In this document: piece by piece, positions 53,868-62,629 of the stretch
Position numbering within the stretch: position 1 is the stretch's first letter
Layout of the letters: each line of letters opens with the position of its first letter
Source of the DNA: Saccharospirillaceae bacterium
GTDB lineage: Bacteria > Pseudomonadota > Gammaproteobacteria > Pseudomonadales > Oceanobacteraceae
NCBI GenBank assembly: GCA_022448365.1
Contig: JAKVCS010000004.1
Span: 124,001-188,000 of the forward strand
DNA: 64,000 bases
Direction: 5' to 3'
Position numbers and translations under genes: made by a program
The notes under the pieces: model-generated
Databases searched by the model: none
What the model was told of the DNA's origin: nothing
The model's input: the letters and a program-made list of their open reading frames with translations, nothing else

Positions 53868-56579
53868 ATGTTTAAGCCTACTGCTGTAGCGATTCCGCTA
53901 CTCACCTTATTTTTGGCCGCCTGTGGTGGCAGTGATGGGGATACACCCGTTGTAGGTTCAACGGGCGGTACGGACACAAACAACGAAACCAGCGGCGATG
54001 TCGATAGCAGCGGCGGTTCAGAAGATGGTGAAGTCACTGCATCACCTACATTAGGTGCCGGGCAAGGCGCCTCGTTTTATGAAGGCGTGCTGAGTATCAG
54101 CTCGGAAGAGGTGTTGATTGGCGGCGAGACGGTCATTGAAGTCTCTGCAGTTGATAAAAATGCTGGTAATGCGCTGTTGGCTGCTAACTATCAGTTCACC
54201 TTTACCTCAACCTGTGAGGCGGCGGGTAATGCGGTATTCTCTGTTTCCCGTACCTTCGGATCAGGTAGTGTATCGACAACATATCGCAATACCAACTGTG
54301 CCAACGGTGACACCATTACCGCTAGTCTGTATGCCTTCAATGCTGACGCTTCCAGCGCCACGCCACTAGCAACGGCTCAGGGAACGATTACCACGGCCTC
54401 GCCATCACTCGGCAGTGGCAGTGGGGCGGCCTACGCAGACAACGAGATCGGAGGTGTGGTTAATCTGGTTGGCGCGACTCAGACACAATTGTCTGCCACG
54501 ATTGTAAATCCGCTGTTGGCGAATGAACAGGTTCAGGCGGCCAACTATCGAGTGAGCTGGGCGACCGACTGTAATACCGCAAGTTTCTCGGTTGGTGCAC
54601 AAAATGCCGATCGTGATATTGAAACGACGTATCGTAATGCTTGTCAGGGGGCTAATAACCTGACCCTGACGTTGTTCGATAAAAATAACTCTTCTGTGAT
54701 TTTAGATACTCTGAATGTTGTCGTAACGGCTTCCCAAGGCGTCGATGCGCGTATCGGTAATGGTGTAGCCGGAGCATTCAGTCAGGGAAATCTCGGTATC
54801 AGTCCTGGAACGATTGCTTCCAGCGCAACTGCGGGCATTAACCTGACCATTGTTGATGCCAATAATTCCAATGCGGCGATTACCAACCAGCCCTATGGTT
54901 TGGAGATTGAATCGAACTGTGCCTCTCAGGTTCCTGCATTAGCGACGTTTAACAAAACTGAGCAGGTTGTATCACAGGGGAGCAGTGTCAGCTTCTCTTA
55001 TACTGCTGAAGGCTGTGTCGGTGCCGATGCGATAACGGTTTCATTATACGGAGTGGAAAATGGTCAGATTAATCGTTCTTCTCTGTTGGGTACCGCGACA
55101 GGTTCCATTACTGTTGGATCACCTGAAGTTGGAGCAATTTCGTTTGAAGGGGTCGATCGTAGTTCTCTTGCAATTAAGGGAGTTGGGTCGAGCAGTTTAC
55201 CGACACAAGCCGCAGTAACATTCAAAGTTGTTGATAAATCTCAAAACCCTATCGAGAGTCGTGTTGTTGATTTTGAACTAACAAACAAGACTGGTGGTGT
55301 TGAACTTGCGACAAATTCAGATGTAACTGATGCTGATGGTTTGGTCACAGCAGTAATAAACTCTGGCTCAACTCATGCTTTGGTTGCTGTTCGAGCTGAA
55401 GTTGAAAGAGTTGGAAGCGAGCCTGCAATTCAGCCAACTAACTCACAGACAATTGCAATCACAACGGGAATTGCAGATCAGGATAGCTTCCAGATAGCTG
55501 CTGATGTTTTGAACCCTAATGCCGCGAGCTTCTCTGGAAGCACTGTCACCATTACGGCATTTGCATCGGATCAATTTAACAATCGAGTACCCGATGGAAC
55601 GGTTGTGAACTTTACAGCAGAATCAGGGCAGATTGAATCTAACTGCCAGATTTCTGGCGGATCATGTTCCGTGCAATGGAAAGCATCCGGTGATCGCCCT
55701 GGGATGACAAATCCGGTATTAAATTATGTGAATGAAACCCGTTCGGATTGGACTAATTCTTCCTACCGTGTAGCCAATAATACTCACTTTGGCATGACGA
55801 CAATTATGGCTTATATGGAAGGCGAAGCTGGATTTAACGATGGTAATGGCAATGGGCTTTACGATGCTAATGAGTCTAAAGAATCATTACCTGAGCCAAT
55901 ACGAAATGATGATTGGTGCAGTGGTTGTAGTCGAACTACTGCAGCTCATGAAGCGCCGGATAAAAATGCAGGCGTTAACGTAGAATTCTTCGCAGATTAT
56001 AATAGCGACAATACTCATGACGTTGCTCCAACACTCTATCAAGGTGCATTGTGTTCTGATGGTGCTAAAAGTCTTGGGCATTGTGGGGAGCTAGCATTTA
56101 TTTCTAGCAGCCTGCGTTTGGTACAAAGCGAAGGAACTGAAGCGATGATCATCCGGGTTTATGCGATCGATGAAGTCGCGACAGCCAATAATATTGCTGC
56201 AACCGCAGTGATTAAAAAACTGTTCGATACGACAGCTGCGGTCCAGAGAGTCAATGCTTTGGTTGATCCAGATAATGCTCATGCGAAATATAACGGCACT
56301 GGTAACTTGTATGTACTGGTTCAAGATGTAAACGGTAATATCCCTCCTGCGGGGACAACGCTGTCTATTTCTGGTGAAGGCTTTGAGATTGGTTCGGGCA
56401 GTACAACGGTGACTAACTCCATTAATGAGATTGATTCAACTAATAGTCCTCTAGTCATGGATGAGTATGATTTCGGCATGTTCCACCAAGCGACTTATAC
56501 GTCAGACGGTTCTGAAGAATATATAACCGTTTCAGTAACCTCCAATGGTATTACCAGGGAAATACGGCTAACCAAATAA
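53868..56579 (+). CDS. Large surface lipoprotein of Ig-like repeats
   Basis: The 903-residue product starts at ATG 53868 (GGAG upstream; an in-frame ATG at 53853 is less likely). It has lipobox LAACGG and an acidic, Gly-rich linker. Tandem modules of about 115-125 residues begin near 58, 178 and 294 (SPTLGAGQGASF, SPSLGSGSGAAY, ARIGNGVAGAF). Two Big-1/invasin-like modules follow, near 430-660. An EF-hand-type loop DGNGNGLYDANE spans 658-669, and Cys pairs occur in the last third. The second half has lower G+C than the first. The protein is probably a surface adhesin or matrix component; the ligand is unknown. Confidence 0.85.
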   Translation: MFKPTAVAIPLLTLFLAACGGSDGDTPVVGSTGGTDTNNETSGDVDSSGGSEDGEVTASPTLGAGQGASFYEGVLSISSEEVLIGGETVIEVSAVDKNAGNALLAANYQFTFTSTCEAAGNAVFSVSRTFGSGSVSTTYRNTNCANGDTITASLYAFNADASSATPLATAQGTITTASPSLGSGSGAAYADNEIGGVVNLVGATQTQLSATIVNPLLANEQVQAANYRVSWATDCNTASFSVGAQNADRDIETTYRNACQGANNLTLTLFDKNNSSVILDTLNVVVTASQGVDARIGNGVAGAFSQGNLGISPGTIASSATAGINLTIVDANNSNAAITNQPYGLEIESNCASQVPALATFNKTEQVVSQGSSVSFSYTAEGCVGADAITVSLYGVENGQINRSSLLGTATGSITVGSPEVGAISFEGVDRSSLAIKGVGSSSLPTQAAVTFKVVDKSQNPIESRVVDFELTNKTGGVELATNSDVTDADGLVTAVINSGSTHALVAVRAEVERVGSEPAIQPTNSQTIAITTGIADQDSFQIAADVLNPNAASFSGSTVTITAFASDQFNNRVPDGTVVNFTAESGQIESNCQISGGSCSVQWKASGDRPGMTNPVLNYVNETRSDWTNSSYRVANNTHFGMTTIMAYMEGEAGFNDGNGNGLYDANESKESLPEPIRNDDWCSGCSRTTAAHEAPDKNAGVNVEFFADYNSDNTHDVAPTLYQGALCSDGAKSLGHCGELAFISSSLRLVQSEGTEAMIIRVYAIDEVATANNIAATAVIKKLFDTTAAVQRVNALVDPDNAHAKYNGTGNLYVLVQDVNGNIPPAGTTLSISGEGFEIGSGSTTVTNSINEIDSTNSPLVMDEYDFGMFHQATYTSDGSEEYITVSVTSNGITREIRLTK

Positions 56580-56601
56580 AGTTGGCAGCGCTCCCTTTAC
56601 C

Positions 56602-56630
56602 AACCCCTGACTACAATTTAGTCAGGGGTT
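56602..56630. repeat. 10-bp perfect inverted repeat
   Basis: AACCCCTGAC / GTCAGGGGTT with a 9-base loop lies 23 bp after the surface lipoprotein. There is no T tract on either side, so it is an atypical terminator or an operator for the next gene. Confidence 0.6.
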
Positions 56631-56669
56631 GAGTACAATAGCGATACAGTTTGTTATCGGAACCCAGTC

Positions 56670-57008
56670 TTGCTGCGTTTATCGTTTTTTTTGATTTTGG
56701 CCTGTGTACTGCCTGCTTTTGCTGAGCCGGGCAGCCCTCGCGCTGTTGAAATGATGCAGCAGATGCAGCTTCAACAACCACAAAATCATCCGGGCTGGCA
56801 GCTTGAATGGAACAATCAGGCGCCACAACAACGTCAAGCGTTGGATGATTTCTATCGTTCTCTGCAAAGCTTACAGATGCAACAGTCCCTAGAGCGCTTG
56901 CAACGAGAGCAGAGCATTGAACAGTTGCGAGATATGTCACCACAGCAACGTTTACAACGTTTTCAGGATTTTGTTCAGCATCGGGGTGTCGAGCCTTCCT
57001 ACCGTTAA
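56670..57008 (+). CDS. Small Gln-rich exported protein
   Basis: The 112-residue product begins at TTG 56670 with a signal peptide of about 18 residues (cleavage after AFA). The mature part is helical and very rich in Gln, Arg and Leu (MMQQMQLQQPQNHPGWQLEW, QSLERLQREQSIEQLRDM). The start is unsure because GGAAC is weak. I do not recognise the family. The repetitive composition suggests a helical bundle, and the periplasm is likely. Confidence 0.6.
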   Translation: MLRLSFFLILACVLPAFAEPGSPRAVEMMQQMQLQQPQNHPGWQLEWNNQAPQQRQALDDFYRSLQSLQMQQSLERLQREQSIEQLRDMSPQQRLQRFQDFVQHRGVEPSYR

Positions 57009-57098
57009 TTTCCCCAGAACGTCCCTGTCACTTCGGCCATAGACAACTTGTTTATGGGCTGTAAAGTTGCGTTTTTGCTTGTTTAGATAGGCCATCCG

Positions 57099-58133
57099 AT
57101 GAAAACCCGTATTACTGAATTATTAGGTATCAAGCATCCTTTGTTGTTACCAGGTATGAGCTGGATATCTACGCCGGAGTTAGTCGCTGCGGTTTCTAAC
57201 GCCGGAGGTTTGGGGATTCTCGCCAGTGGTCCTCTGACGCCAGATGAAACCCGTACATCGATTCGGAAAATCCGTGAACTGACGGATAAGCCTTTTGGCA
57301 TCGGCGTGACGTTGCTCATGCCGGGTGCTAAAGAAAATGCTGAAATCGCTTTAGAAGAGCAGGTGCCAGTGATTAATTTCTCGCTCGGTAAAGGGGACTG
57401 GTTGGTCAAACGCGCTCATGAGTATGGTGGCAAAGTTATTGCGACGGTTGTCAGTGAAAAGCACGCTTTGTCTGCGCAATCTATCGGAGCTGACGCGCTG
57501 TTGGTTACCGGCCATGAAGCGGCGGCACACGGCGGTGATGTGACATCCCTGGTTCTTGTTCCAGCGATTGCTTCAAAAGTCGATATCCCGGTGATTGCTA
57601 CCGGTGGTTTTGCTGATGGACGCGGATTATTAGCTGCACTTTCTTTGGGGGCTGATGCTATTGCTATGGGATCACGCTTTGCCACAACCCAGGACAGCCC
57701 ACTGAACCAGACTACCAAAGACGCGGTCGTTACCAAGTCAGAGCAGGAGACCATTTACAGCAAGAACTTCGATGGTATTCCTGCTCGTGTGATGCGTACA
57801 CCTCGCTCTATAAAAGAAACCCGCCGTCCAATGAATTTTATTCTGGCTTCTATTGAGGCAATGAAAGCGGCGAAAATCGTTAAGCAACCGATCTGGAAAA
57901 TCATGATAGGCATGCTGGCGATGGTGGATAAAGTGAAGCTGTTGGCTTATTTCGGCGCGAGTGTTCCTCGTCTGCGGGCGGCAACTATTGACGGTGACCT
58001 CGACAAAGGGGTTCAGTTTGTGGGGCAAACGCAGGGGTTGATTGAAGATATCCCAACGGTTGAGCAGGTTGTTGATCGGATTCTGCAAGAAGCGCAAGAC
58101 ATCCACCGCCAACAAAAGAATTTGTGGAACTGA
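57099..58133 (+). CDS. Nitronate monooxygenase family FMN enzyme
   Basis: The 344-residue TIM barrel is of the NMO/2-nitropropane dioxygenase type. Features are the N-terminal LLGIKHPLLLPGMSWISTPEL, the FMN and active-site region ADALLVTGHEAAAHGGD with the conserved His, and VIATGGFADGRGLLAALSLGADAIAMGS. It should oxidise alkyl nitronates such as propionate-3-nitronate, though distant members reduce quinones or enoyl-ACP. It is free-standing. Confidence 0.87.
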   Translation: MKTRITELLGIKHPLLLPGMSWISTPELVAAVSNAGGLGILASGPLTPDETRTSIRKIRELTDKPFGIGVTLLMPGAKENAEIALEEQVPVINFSLGKGDWLVKRAHEYGGKVIATVVSEKHALSAQSIGADALLVTGHEAAAHGGDVTSLVLVPAIASKVDIPVIATGGFADGRGLLAALSLGADAIAMGSRFATTQDSPLNQTTKDAVVTKSEQETIYSKNFDGIPARVMRTPRSIKETRRPMNFILASIEAMKAAKIVKQPIWKIMIGMLAMVDKVKLLAYFGASVPRLRAATIDGDLDKGVQFVGQTQGLIEDIPTVEQVVDRILQEAQDIHRQQKNLWN

Positions 58134-58151
58134 ATCACAGATAATTTCCTG

Positions 58152-58195
58152 AACTCAGCTAGGCTACATACATGAGTATCGAAGCCAGCTGAGTT
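58152..58195 (+). promoter_or_regulatory. Hairpin abutting the start codon of the diguanylate cyclase gene
   Basis: AACTCAGCTAGGCT pairs with AGCCAGCTGAGTT across 17 bases, giving 13 pairs with one bulged A. The right arm ends at the base before ATG 58196, so it would cover the ribosome-binding site. It could also act as a weak terminator for the upstream gene, but no T tract follows. Confidence 0.5.
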
Positions 58196-59740
58196 ATGAT
58201 CACAAAACGTCTCAAGCGTTCTCGCTTGAAAATCCTGTATGGACTACTCACAGCTATTACCCTATTGGGGCTGATGGCTGCCTTCGTTATGTCCTGGTTT
58301 TGGAATATTCAAAAGCTCGAAAGCCAGTTCGTCGCGCAAAGCCACGTGATCAGCCAATATGTTCGTGAGAAAATGGCGCAAAATGAAACATTGCTGGTTG
58401 GTTTATCGACTTACTTTAAGGGGAAAAAGCAGGTAGATCCCAAGGCGGTGCGAAACTATGCCACCATAATGAGCCAGCGCTTTCCGCATATTTATATGTT
58501 TCAGGCGGCTAAATTTGTGCGGTCAGGTAATTGGGATCGATTTGCCGATCTGATGCATAGCCAGAACAGTGAAGCATCTCTTTTACGTTTCATCGGTGGT
58601 GAGGGCGTTGTACAGCAAAGCATTAATGACGGAGATCATGCACTGCCAGTGATCATGATTGAACCCACGGTTGAAGCATCGAGGCTGGGTCTGGATTTGC
58701 GGACCATCGACTTTATCAATAATCACATACCGCAGGAAATCAGCGAGCGTATTGTGTTAACCGAACCCTTCCAGATGCTGGATGAAGATAAGGTTATGGT
58801 TATGATGCAAACGGTTGTAAGTGACCAGTCTCCGCAGTTTCTCAGTTTATTAGTGGTTAAGGTAAATGATTTGCTGCCGCCCACTATCGCGGGTCTGAGC
58901 GGTTTGGATGTTAGCCTGAACGTGTTGAGTGTTAACGAAAAATTCCAATTGGTTCGTACCGCATTCCGTACCGATAATACGCCTGATTGGAGTGTTTTTC
59001 CGGTATTCGAAGTTGTGAAACCAGTCGACTTCATTGATTATCGGCTAGAGCTGACATTCAAACGGCGCACTGGCTGGCAAGAGATTGAATGGGGCTGGCT
59101 GGTTTTGCTGAGTATTGCGCTTATTCTGCTGCCAACGCTTTACCGCTTGATGTTCGTACTGCACAGCAGGCACGAAGCGGATGAGGAGTTGCAGCGGGAA
59201 GTACTGTACCGACAAGCAAACTACGATTCTTTAAGCGGTTTGCCTAACCGGTTTCACTTTGAAGAATATGCGCAACGATTATTGTCCACTGCACATCGAT
59301 CCAACACCGATATGGCGTTGTTTTACATCGATTTAAATGGATTTAAAGCGGTTAATGATAATTTGGGTCATGAAGCCGGGGATGAAATACTGAGTCGTGT
59401 TGGTAATTCTCTCAGCAGCCTGTTGCGGCGTGGGGATATGGCCGCACGTGTCGGTGGTGATGAGTTTGTTGTTATTGTTGACCCGGTAACTGATATGGAT
59501 CGGTTACTGATGATCCTTGAAAAGCTTCGTAGTCTGATTCTTGCTGCCAACAGTGCGGAATTTTCCCCTTATCATGTCTCTGCCAGCCTGGGTTTTGCCT
59601 ATACCCGTGTGCATGGCTATGAGTTACAAGACCTTATGCGGATCGCTGACAGCGCTATGTACGAAGAGAAAAAAGCTCATCATCGTCAGAAAAAACACGC
59701 CAGTAATGACGGGAAGCTGACTCTCGCTGGCGTGAAATAG
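58196..59740 (+). CDS. Membrane diguanylate cyclase with CHASE-like sensor
   Basis: The 514-residue product has membrane segments at about 14-35 and 298-318 around a periplasmic region of about 260 residues that looks CHASE-like (GLSTYFKGKKQVDPKAVRNYA, PHIYMFQAAKFV). A cytosolic GGDEF domain from about 345 has an intact RVGGDEF. It should make c-di-GMP in response to an unknown external signal. A hairpin lies directly at the start codon, and no clear Shine-Dalgarno is seen outside it. Confidence 0.9.
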   Translation: MITKRLKRSRLKILYGLLTAITLLGLMAAFVMSWFWNIQKLESQFVAQSHVISQYVREKMAQNETLLVGLSTYFKGKKQVDPKAVRNYATIMSQRFPHIYMFQAAKFVRSGNWDRFADLMHSQNSEASLLRFIGGEGVVQQSINDGDHALPVIMIEPTVEASRLGLDLRTIDFINNHIPQEISERIVLTEPFQMLDEDKVMVMMQTVVSDQSPQFLSLLVVKVNDLLPPTIAGLSGLDVSLNVLSVNEKFQLVRTAFRTDNTPDWSVFPVFEVVKPVDFIDYRLELTFKRRTGWQEIEWGWLVLLSIALILLPTLYRLMFVLHSRHEADEELQREVLYRQANYDSLSGLPNRFHFEEYAQRLLSTAHRSNTDMALFYIDLNGFKAVNDNLGHEAGDEILSRVGNSLSSLLRRGDMAARVGGDEFVVIVDPVTDMDRLLMILEKLRSLILAANSAEFSPYHVSASLGFAYTRVHGYELQDLMRIADSAMYEEKKAHHRQKKHASNDGKLTLAGVK

Positions 59741-59893
59741 CCAGAGGGACTCACACGGTCTGCGACTCTGCTGAATAATTATACTCCCGGCGCTGTACAA
59801 CCTTTGACCATTGGCCTGATTGTCTAAACTGTCGACAAACCTGCAAAGACGGGTTGAACTGCCTTTAAAAAAATAACAAGCGAAGGATTCTGT

Positions 59894-60838
59894 ATGTTGA
59901 CGCGAGTATGTGCTGCTATCGCAGTGGTAATTTCATTAGTTGTATCCGGCCAGGTTATGGCCATGTCTAAACCGCCCAGTACGGGTTATACCGAAACCAA
60001 ATATCCCATTGTACTGACACATGGTTTGTACGGTTTTGATAGTTTGTTAGGTGTTGACTACTGGCATAAGGTACCAGAGACCTTGCGCCAGGACGGTGCT
60101 GAAGTATTTGTGACAACGGTATCTAATTCCAATACCCCGGAAATCCGTGGTGAACAGCTTATCCCACAAGTCGAAAAGATTCTGGCGATTACCGGTGCCG
60201 ATAAGGTGAATTTGATTGGTCATAGCCATGGTGGGCCTACTACCCGTTATGTCGCCTCTGTTCGTCCCGATCTTATTGCTTCTGTAACAACGATTGCGGG
60301 TGTAAACCGCGGTTCAGCCGTGGCAGATACGCTGACGGAATGGAGTAATAATTCAGCGGCTTTTGAAAGCTTACTTGCCAGTTTCGGTAATTTGCTGGCA
60401 ACCGTTATTGATGGAATATCCGGGGGTGGGTATCCACAGGACATCATTGCATCAATGCGCTCTCTGACGACGGCAGACACGATCGAATTTAATAAAAAAC
60501 ACGGTGCAGGCATTCCGACAACCGAGTGTGGCGAGGGTGCTTATGTTGTAAATGGTATTCGGTACTATTCCTGGAGTGGCAGTCAACCGGTTACGAACGT
60601 TCTCGACCCGTTGGATCTTTTGACCGGGACGACTCAGAACTTTTTCCCCGATGGAGTTGAGAATGATGGCTTAGTCGGACGCTGTTCTTCTCATCTGGGT
60701 ATGGTGATTCGTGACGATTTCAGAATGAATCATCTGGATGAAGTGAATATGTTGCTGGGTATTCACCATCTGACTGAAACTGATCCGTTAACGGTGTTCC
60801 GCACTCACGCAAATCGACTTAAACAGGCTGGCTTGTAA
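59894..60838 (+). CDS. Secreted triacylglycerol lipase (family I)
   Basis: The 314-residue product has a signal peptide of about 23 residues and an alpha/beta-hydrolase domain. YPIVLTHGLYGFD gives the oxyanion hole, the nucleophile is S111 in GHSHGG, and Asp and His are probably in VENDGLVGR and MNHLDEVN. Two Cys (CGEGAYV and GRCSSH) can form the disulfide of Pseudomonas/Burkholderia-type lipases. Folding in the periplasm needs the foldase encoded one base downstream, and export is then by type II secretion. Confidence 0.95.
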   Translation: MLTRVCAAIAVVISLVVSGQVMAMSKPPSTGYTETKYPIVLTHGLYGFDSLLGVDYWHKVPETLRQDGAEVFVTTVSNSNTPEIRGEQLIPQVEKILAITGADKVNLIGHSHGGPTTRYVASVRPDLIASVTTIAGVNRGSAVADTLTEWSNNSAAFESLLASFGNLLATVIDGISGGGYPQDIIASMRSLTTADTIEFNKKHGAGIPTTECGEGAYVVNGIRYYSWSGSQPVTNVLDPLDLLTGTTQNFFPDGVENDGLVGRCSSHLGMVIRDDFRMNHLDEVNMLLGIHHLTETDPLTVFRTHANRLKQAGL

Positions 60839-60839
60839 T

Positions 60840-61829
60840 ATGAACCCGCTGCTGGCGGTGGTGTTTCTTACCATTTCAGGACTTGGTATCTGGGTATATG
60901 GCGTTCTCAGCGAAAACACGTCTTATATTCAGGTGGACACATTACCTCTGACGGCAGCGGGAAATATTCCGTCTTCTGCCGGTGCAGATACAGTCTCAGA
61001 TATTCAGTTGCAAGGGTTGCGTACTTTCCGTGGAGCCAATGTAGACGGCGCTTTACGTGTCAATGATGACGGCACTTTGATGATCACTCTTGAGCTACGT
61101 CGTTGGATAGACTTTCATTTGGCCGCTCAGGGGGAGTTGCCATTGGCGGATATTATTGAGTCGATGCAATTACAGATAGCGCGATTACCGGAACCCGCCC
61201 GAACTCAGGCCAATGAACTTTTGCAAGATTATCTGGGCTATCTGGAGGCACTTCAGCGCTACGACTATGAACAGCAGAAACGTGTTTCCGGTGGAAGTTT
61301 CGAAGAGGTGGTTGCCCGTACACGTTGGCAGCAACGATTGCGACAGCAATGGTTTTCTCCGACTGTTGTTGAAGCCTTTTTCCGTGGAGATGAGCTTCTC
61401 GATAATCATACAATTGACCGTATGATGGCTAAAAAACGCGGTGCAAGCCAGCAGGAACTCAATCAGTTAGAAGCTGAATTACCTCCAGCTATACAGTTAA
61501 TGCGCCGCGAGACGCGTAAATTGGTTCATCTGGAGGAGAGCGAGCAGCGACTGCGCCAGGAAGGCGGCAGTGATGCTGATATTCAGCAATGGCGTGAGCA
61601 ACAATACGGCGCTGAAGCCGCACAACGTTTGCAAAAACTGGATGAACGGCGGTTTGTTTGGCGAAAGAAAATTCAGGACTACATGAATTATCAGAAGTCA
61701 CTCAGCTCGCAACAGCTTGACCGTGCAGATCAGGAAAAGCTGCTATCGATCTATCGACAAAAGCATTTCAGTGAGGAGGAACGCAAGCGTCTGAAGGCGG
61801 CAACGCAGATTTATGCAGACAACTCCTGA
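60840..61829 (+). CDS. lifO: Lipase-specific foldase (Lif)
   Basis: The 329-residue product has an N-terminal membrane anchor (about 5-22) and a helical periplasmic body that wraps the lipase. The Lif signature region is LRTFRGANVDGALRV followed by LELRRWIDFHLAAQGE, where RxxFDYxLSA is usual. The long charged helices towards the C-terminus match the family. It starts one base after the lipase stop, so both are made together. Its 3' end overlaps the convergent phosphatase gene by 19 bp. Confidence 0.93.
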   Translation: MNPLLAVVFLTISGLGIWVYGVLSENTSYIQVDTLPLTAAGNIPSSAGADTVSDIQLQGLRTFRGANVDGALRVNDDGTLMITLELRRWIDFHLAAQGELPLADIIESMQLQIARLPEPARTQANELLQDYLGYLEALQRYDYEQQKRVSGGSFEEVVARTRWQQRLRQQWFSPTVVEAFFRGDELLDNHTIDRMMAKKRGASQQELNQLEAELPPAIQLMRRETRKLVHLEESEQRLRQEGGSDADIQQWREQQYGAEAAQRLQKLDERRFVWRKKIQDYMNYQKSLSSQQLDRADQEKLLSIYRQKHFSEEERKRLKAATQIYADNS

Positions 61830-62611
61830 TCCGCATTTATAAGCAACTGCTGCAATTGAGGGTATAAACCGGCGTTAGCTACCAGAATATTATTACCATC
61901 CAGCTGTGGATTCTCCGCGGGTGGATAGAGATGTCCGAATACGGCACCTGCTTCTCTGGCGATTAGCTGGGCTGCGGCAAAATCCCAGGCCTTTACAGTT
62001 TCGTAGTAGCCATCAAGACGACCACATGCAACCCAACAAATATCCAGTGCCGCAGAGCCAAGCCGGCGGATATCCGCACAGTGCGAGAGAATATGGTGCA
62101 GGCGATTGGTTAGCTTATCCAAATCATTTTTTTGGTAAGGGAAGCCGGTTGCGATGATTGTCCGATGCAATTCATTTTTGCCAGCACATTGAATTGGCCT
62201 GGAATTCAGTTGTGCACCCTGGCCCAGGGTTGCTGAGAACATTTCATTATCAAAAGGGTTATAAACCGCAGCCGATTCCACTTCTCCCTGATAAAAATAA
62301 GCGATGGAAACAGCAACCTGACGATGACCATGGGCATAATTAACGGTTCCATCGATTGGGTCAACCACCCACAAATGATCATTTTCAGATGATAACTCCG
62401 GCGACAACTCCTCCGACAGAATCTGATGGTGTGGGTAGTGCTGTAATATCTGTTCGGTGATGAATTGGTCTGCAGCAATATCGGCCTGAGTGACCAGTTC
62501 GGTAGCACCTTCCCCTTTGAACTGAATATCCAGAGACTGTCGTTGCGCGTTAATCAGGTCGCCGGCTTGTTGTGCGAGTTGAATTAAGAATGATGTAGCT
62601 GGTTTGTCCAT
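61811..62611 (-). CDS. Inositol-monophosphatase-family phosphatase
   Basis: The 266-residue product has the metal-binding motifs ILSEELSPE near 64, WVVDPIDGTVNY near 80 and WDFAAAQLIAREAGA near 220. This family includes inositol monophosphatase (SuhB), CysQ-type 3'-phosphoadenosine phosphatases and histidinol phosphatases. SuhB-like is plausible but not proven. It starts 18 bp after the stop of the upstream GGDEF-EAL gene, so they may form one minus-strand unit. Confidence 0.85.
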   Translation of the reverse strand: MDKPATSFLIQLAQQAGDLINAQRQSLDIQFKGEGATELVTQADIAADQFITEQILQHYPHHQILSEELSPELSSENDHLWVVDPIDGTVNYAHGHRQVAVSIAYFYQGEVESAAVYNPFDNEMFSATLGQGAQLNSRPIQCAGKNELHRTIIATGFPYQKNDLDKLTNRLHHILSHCADIRRLGSAALDICWVACGRLDGYYETVKAWDFAAAQLIAREAGAVFGHLYPPAENPQLDGNNILVANAGLYPQLQQLLINADQELSA

Positions 62612-62629
62612 ATCTTTTGGCTTTATTAC

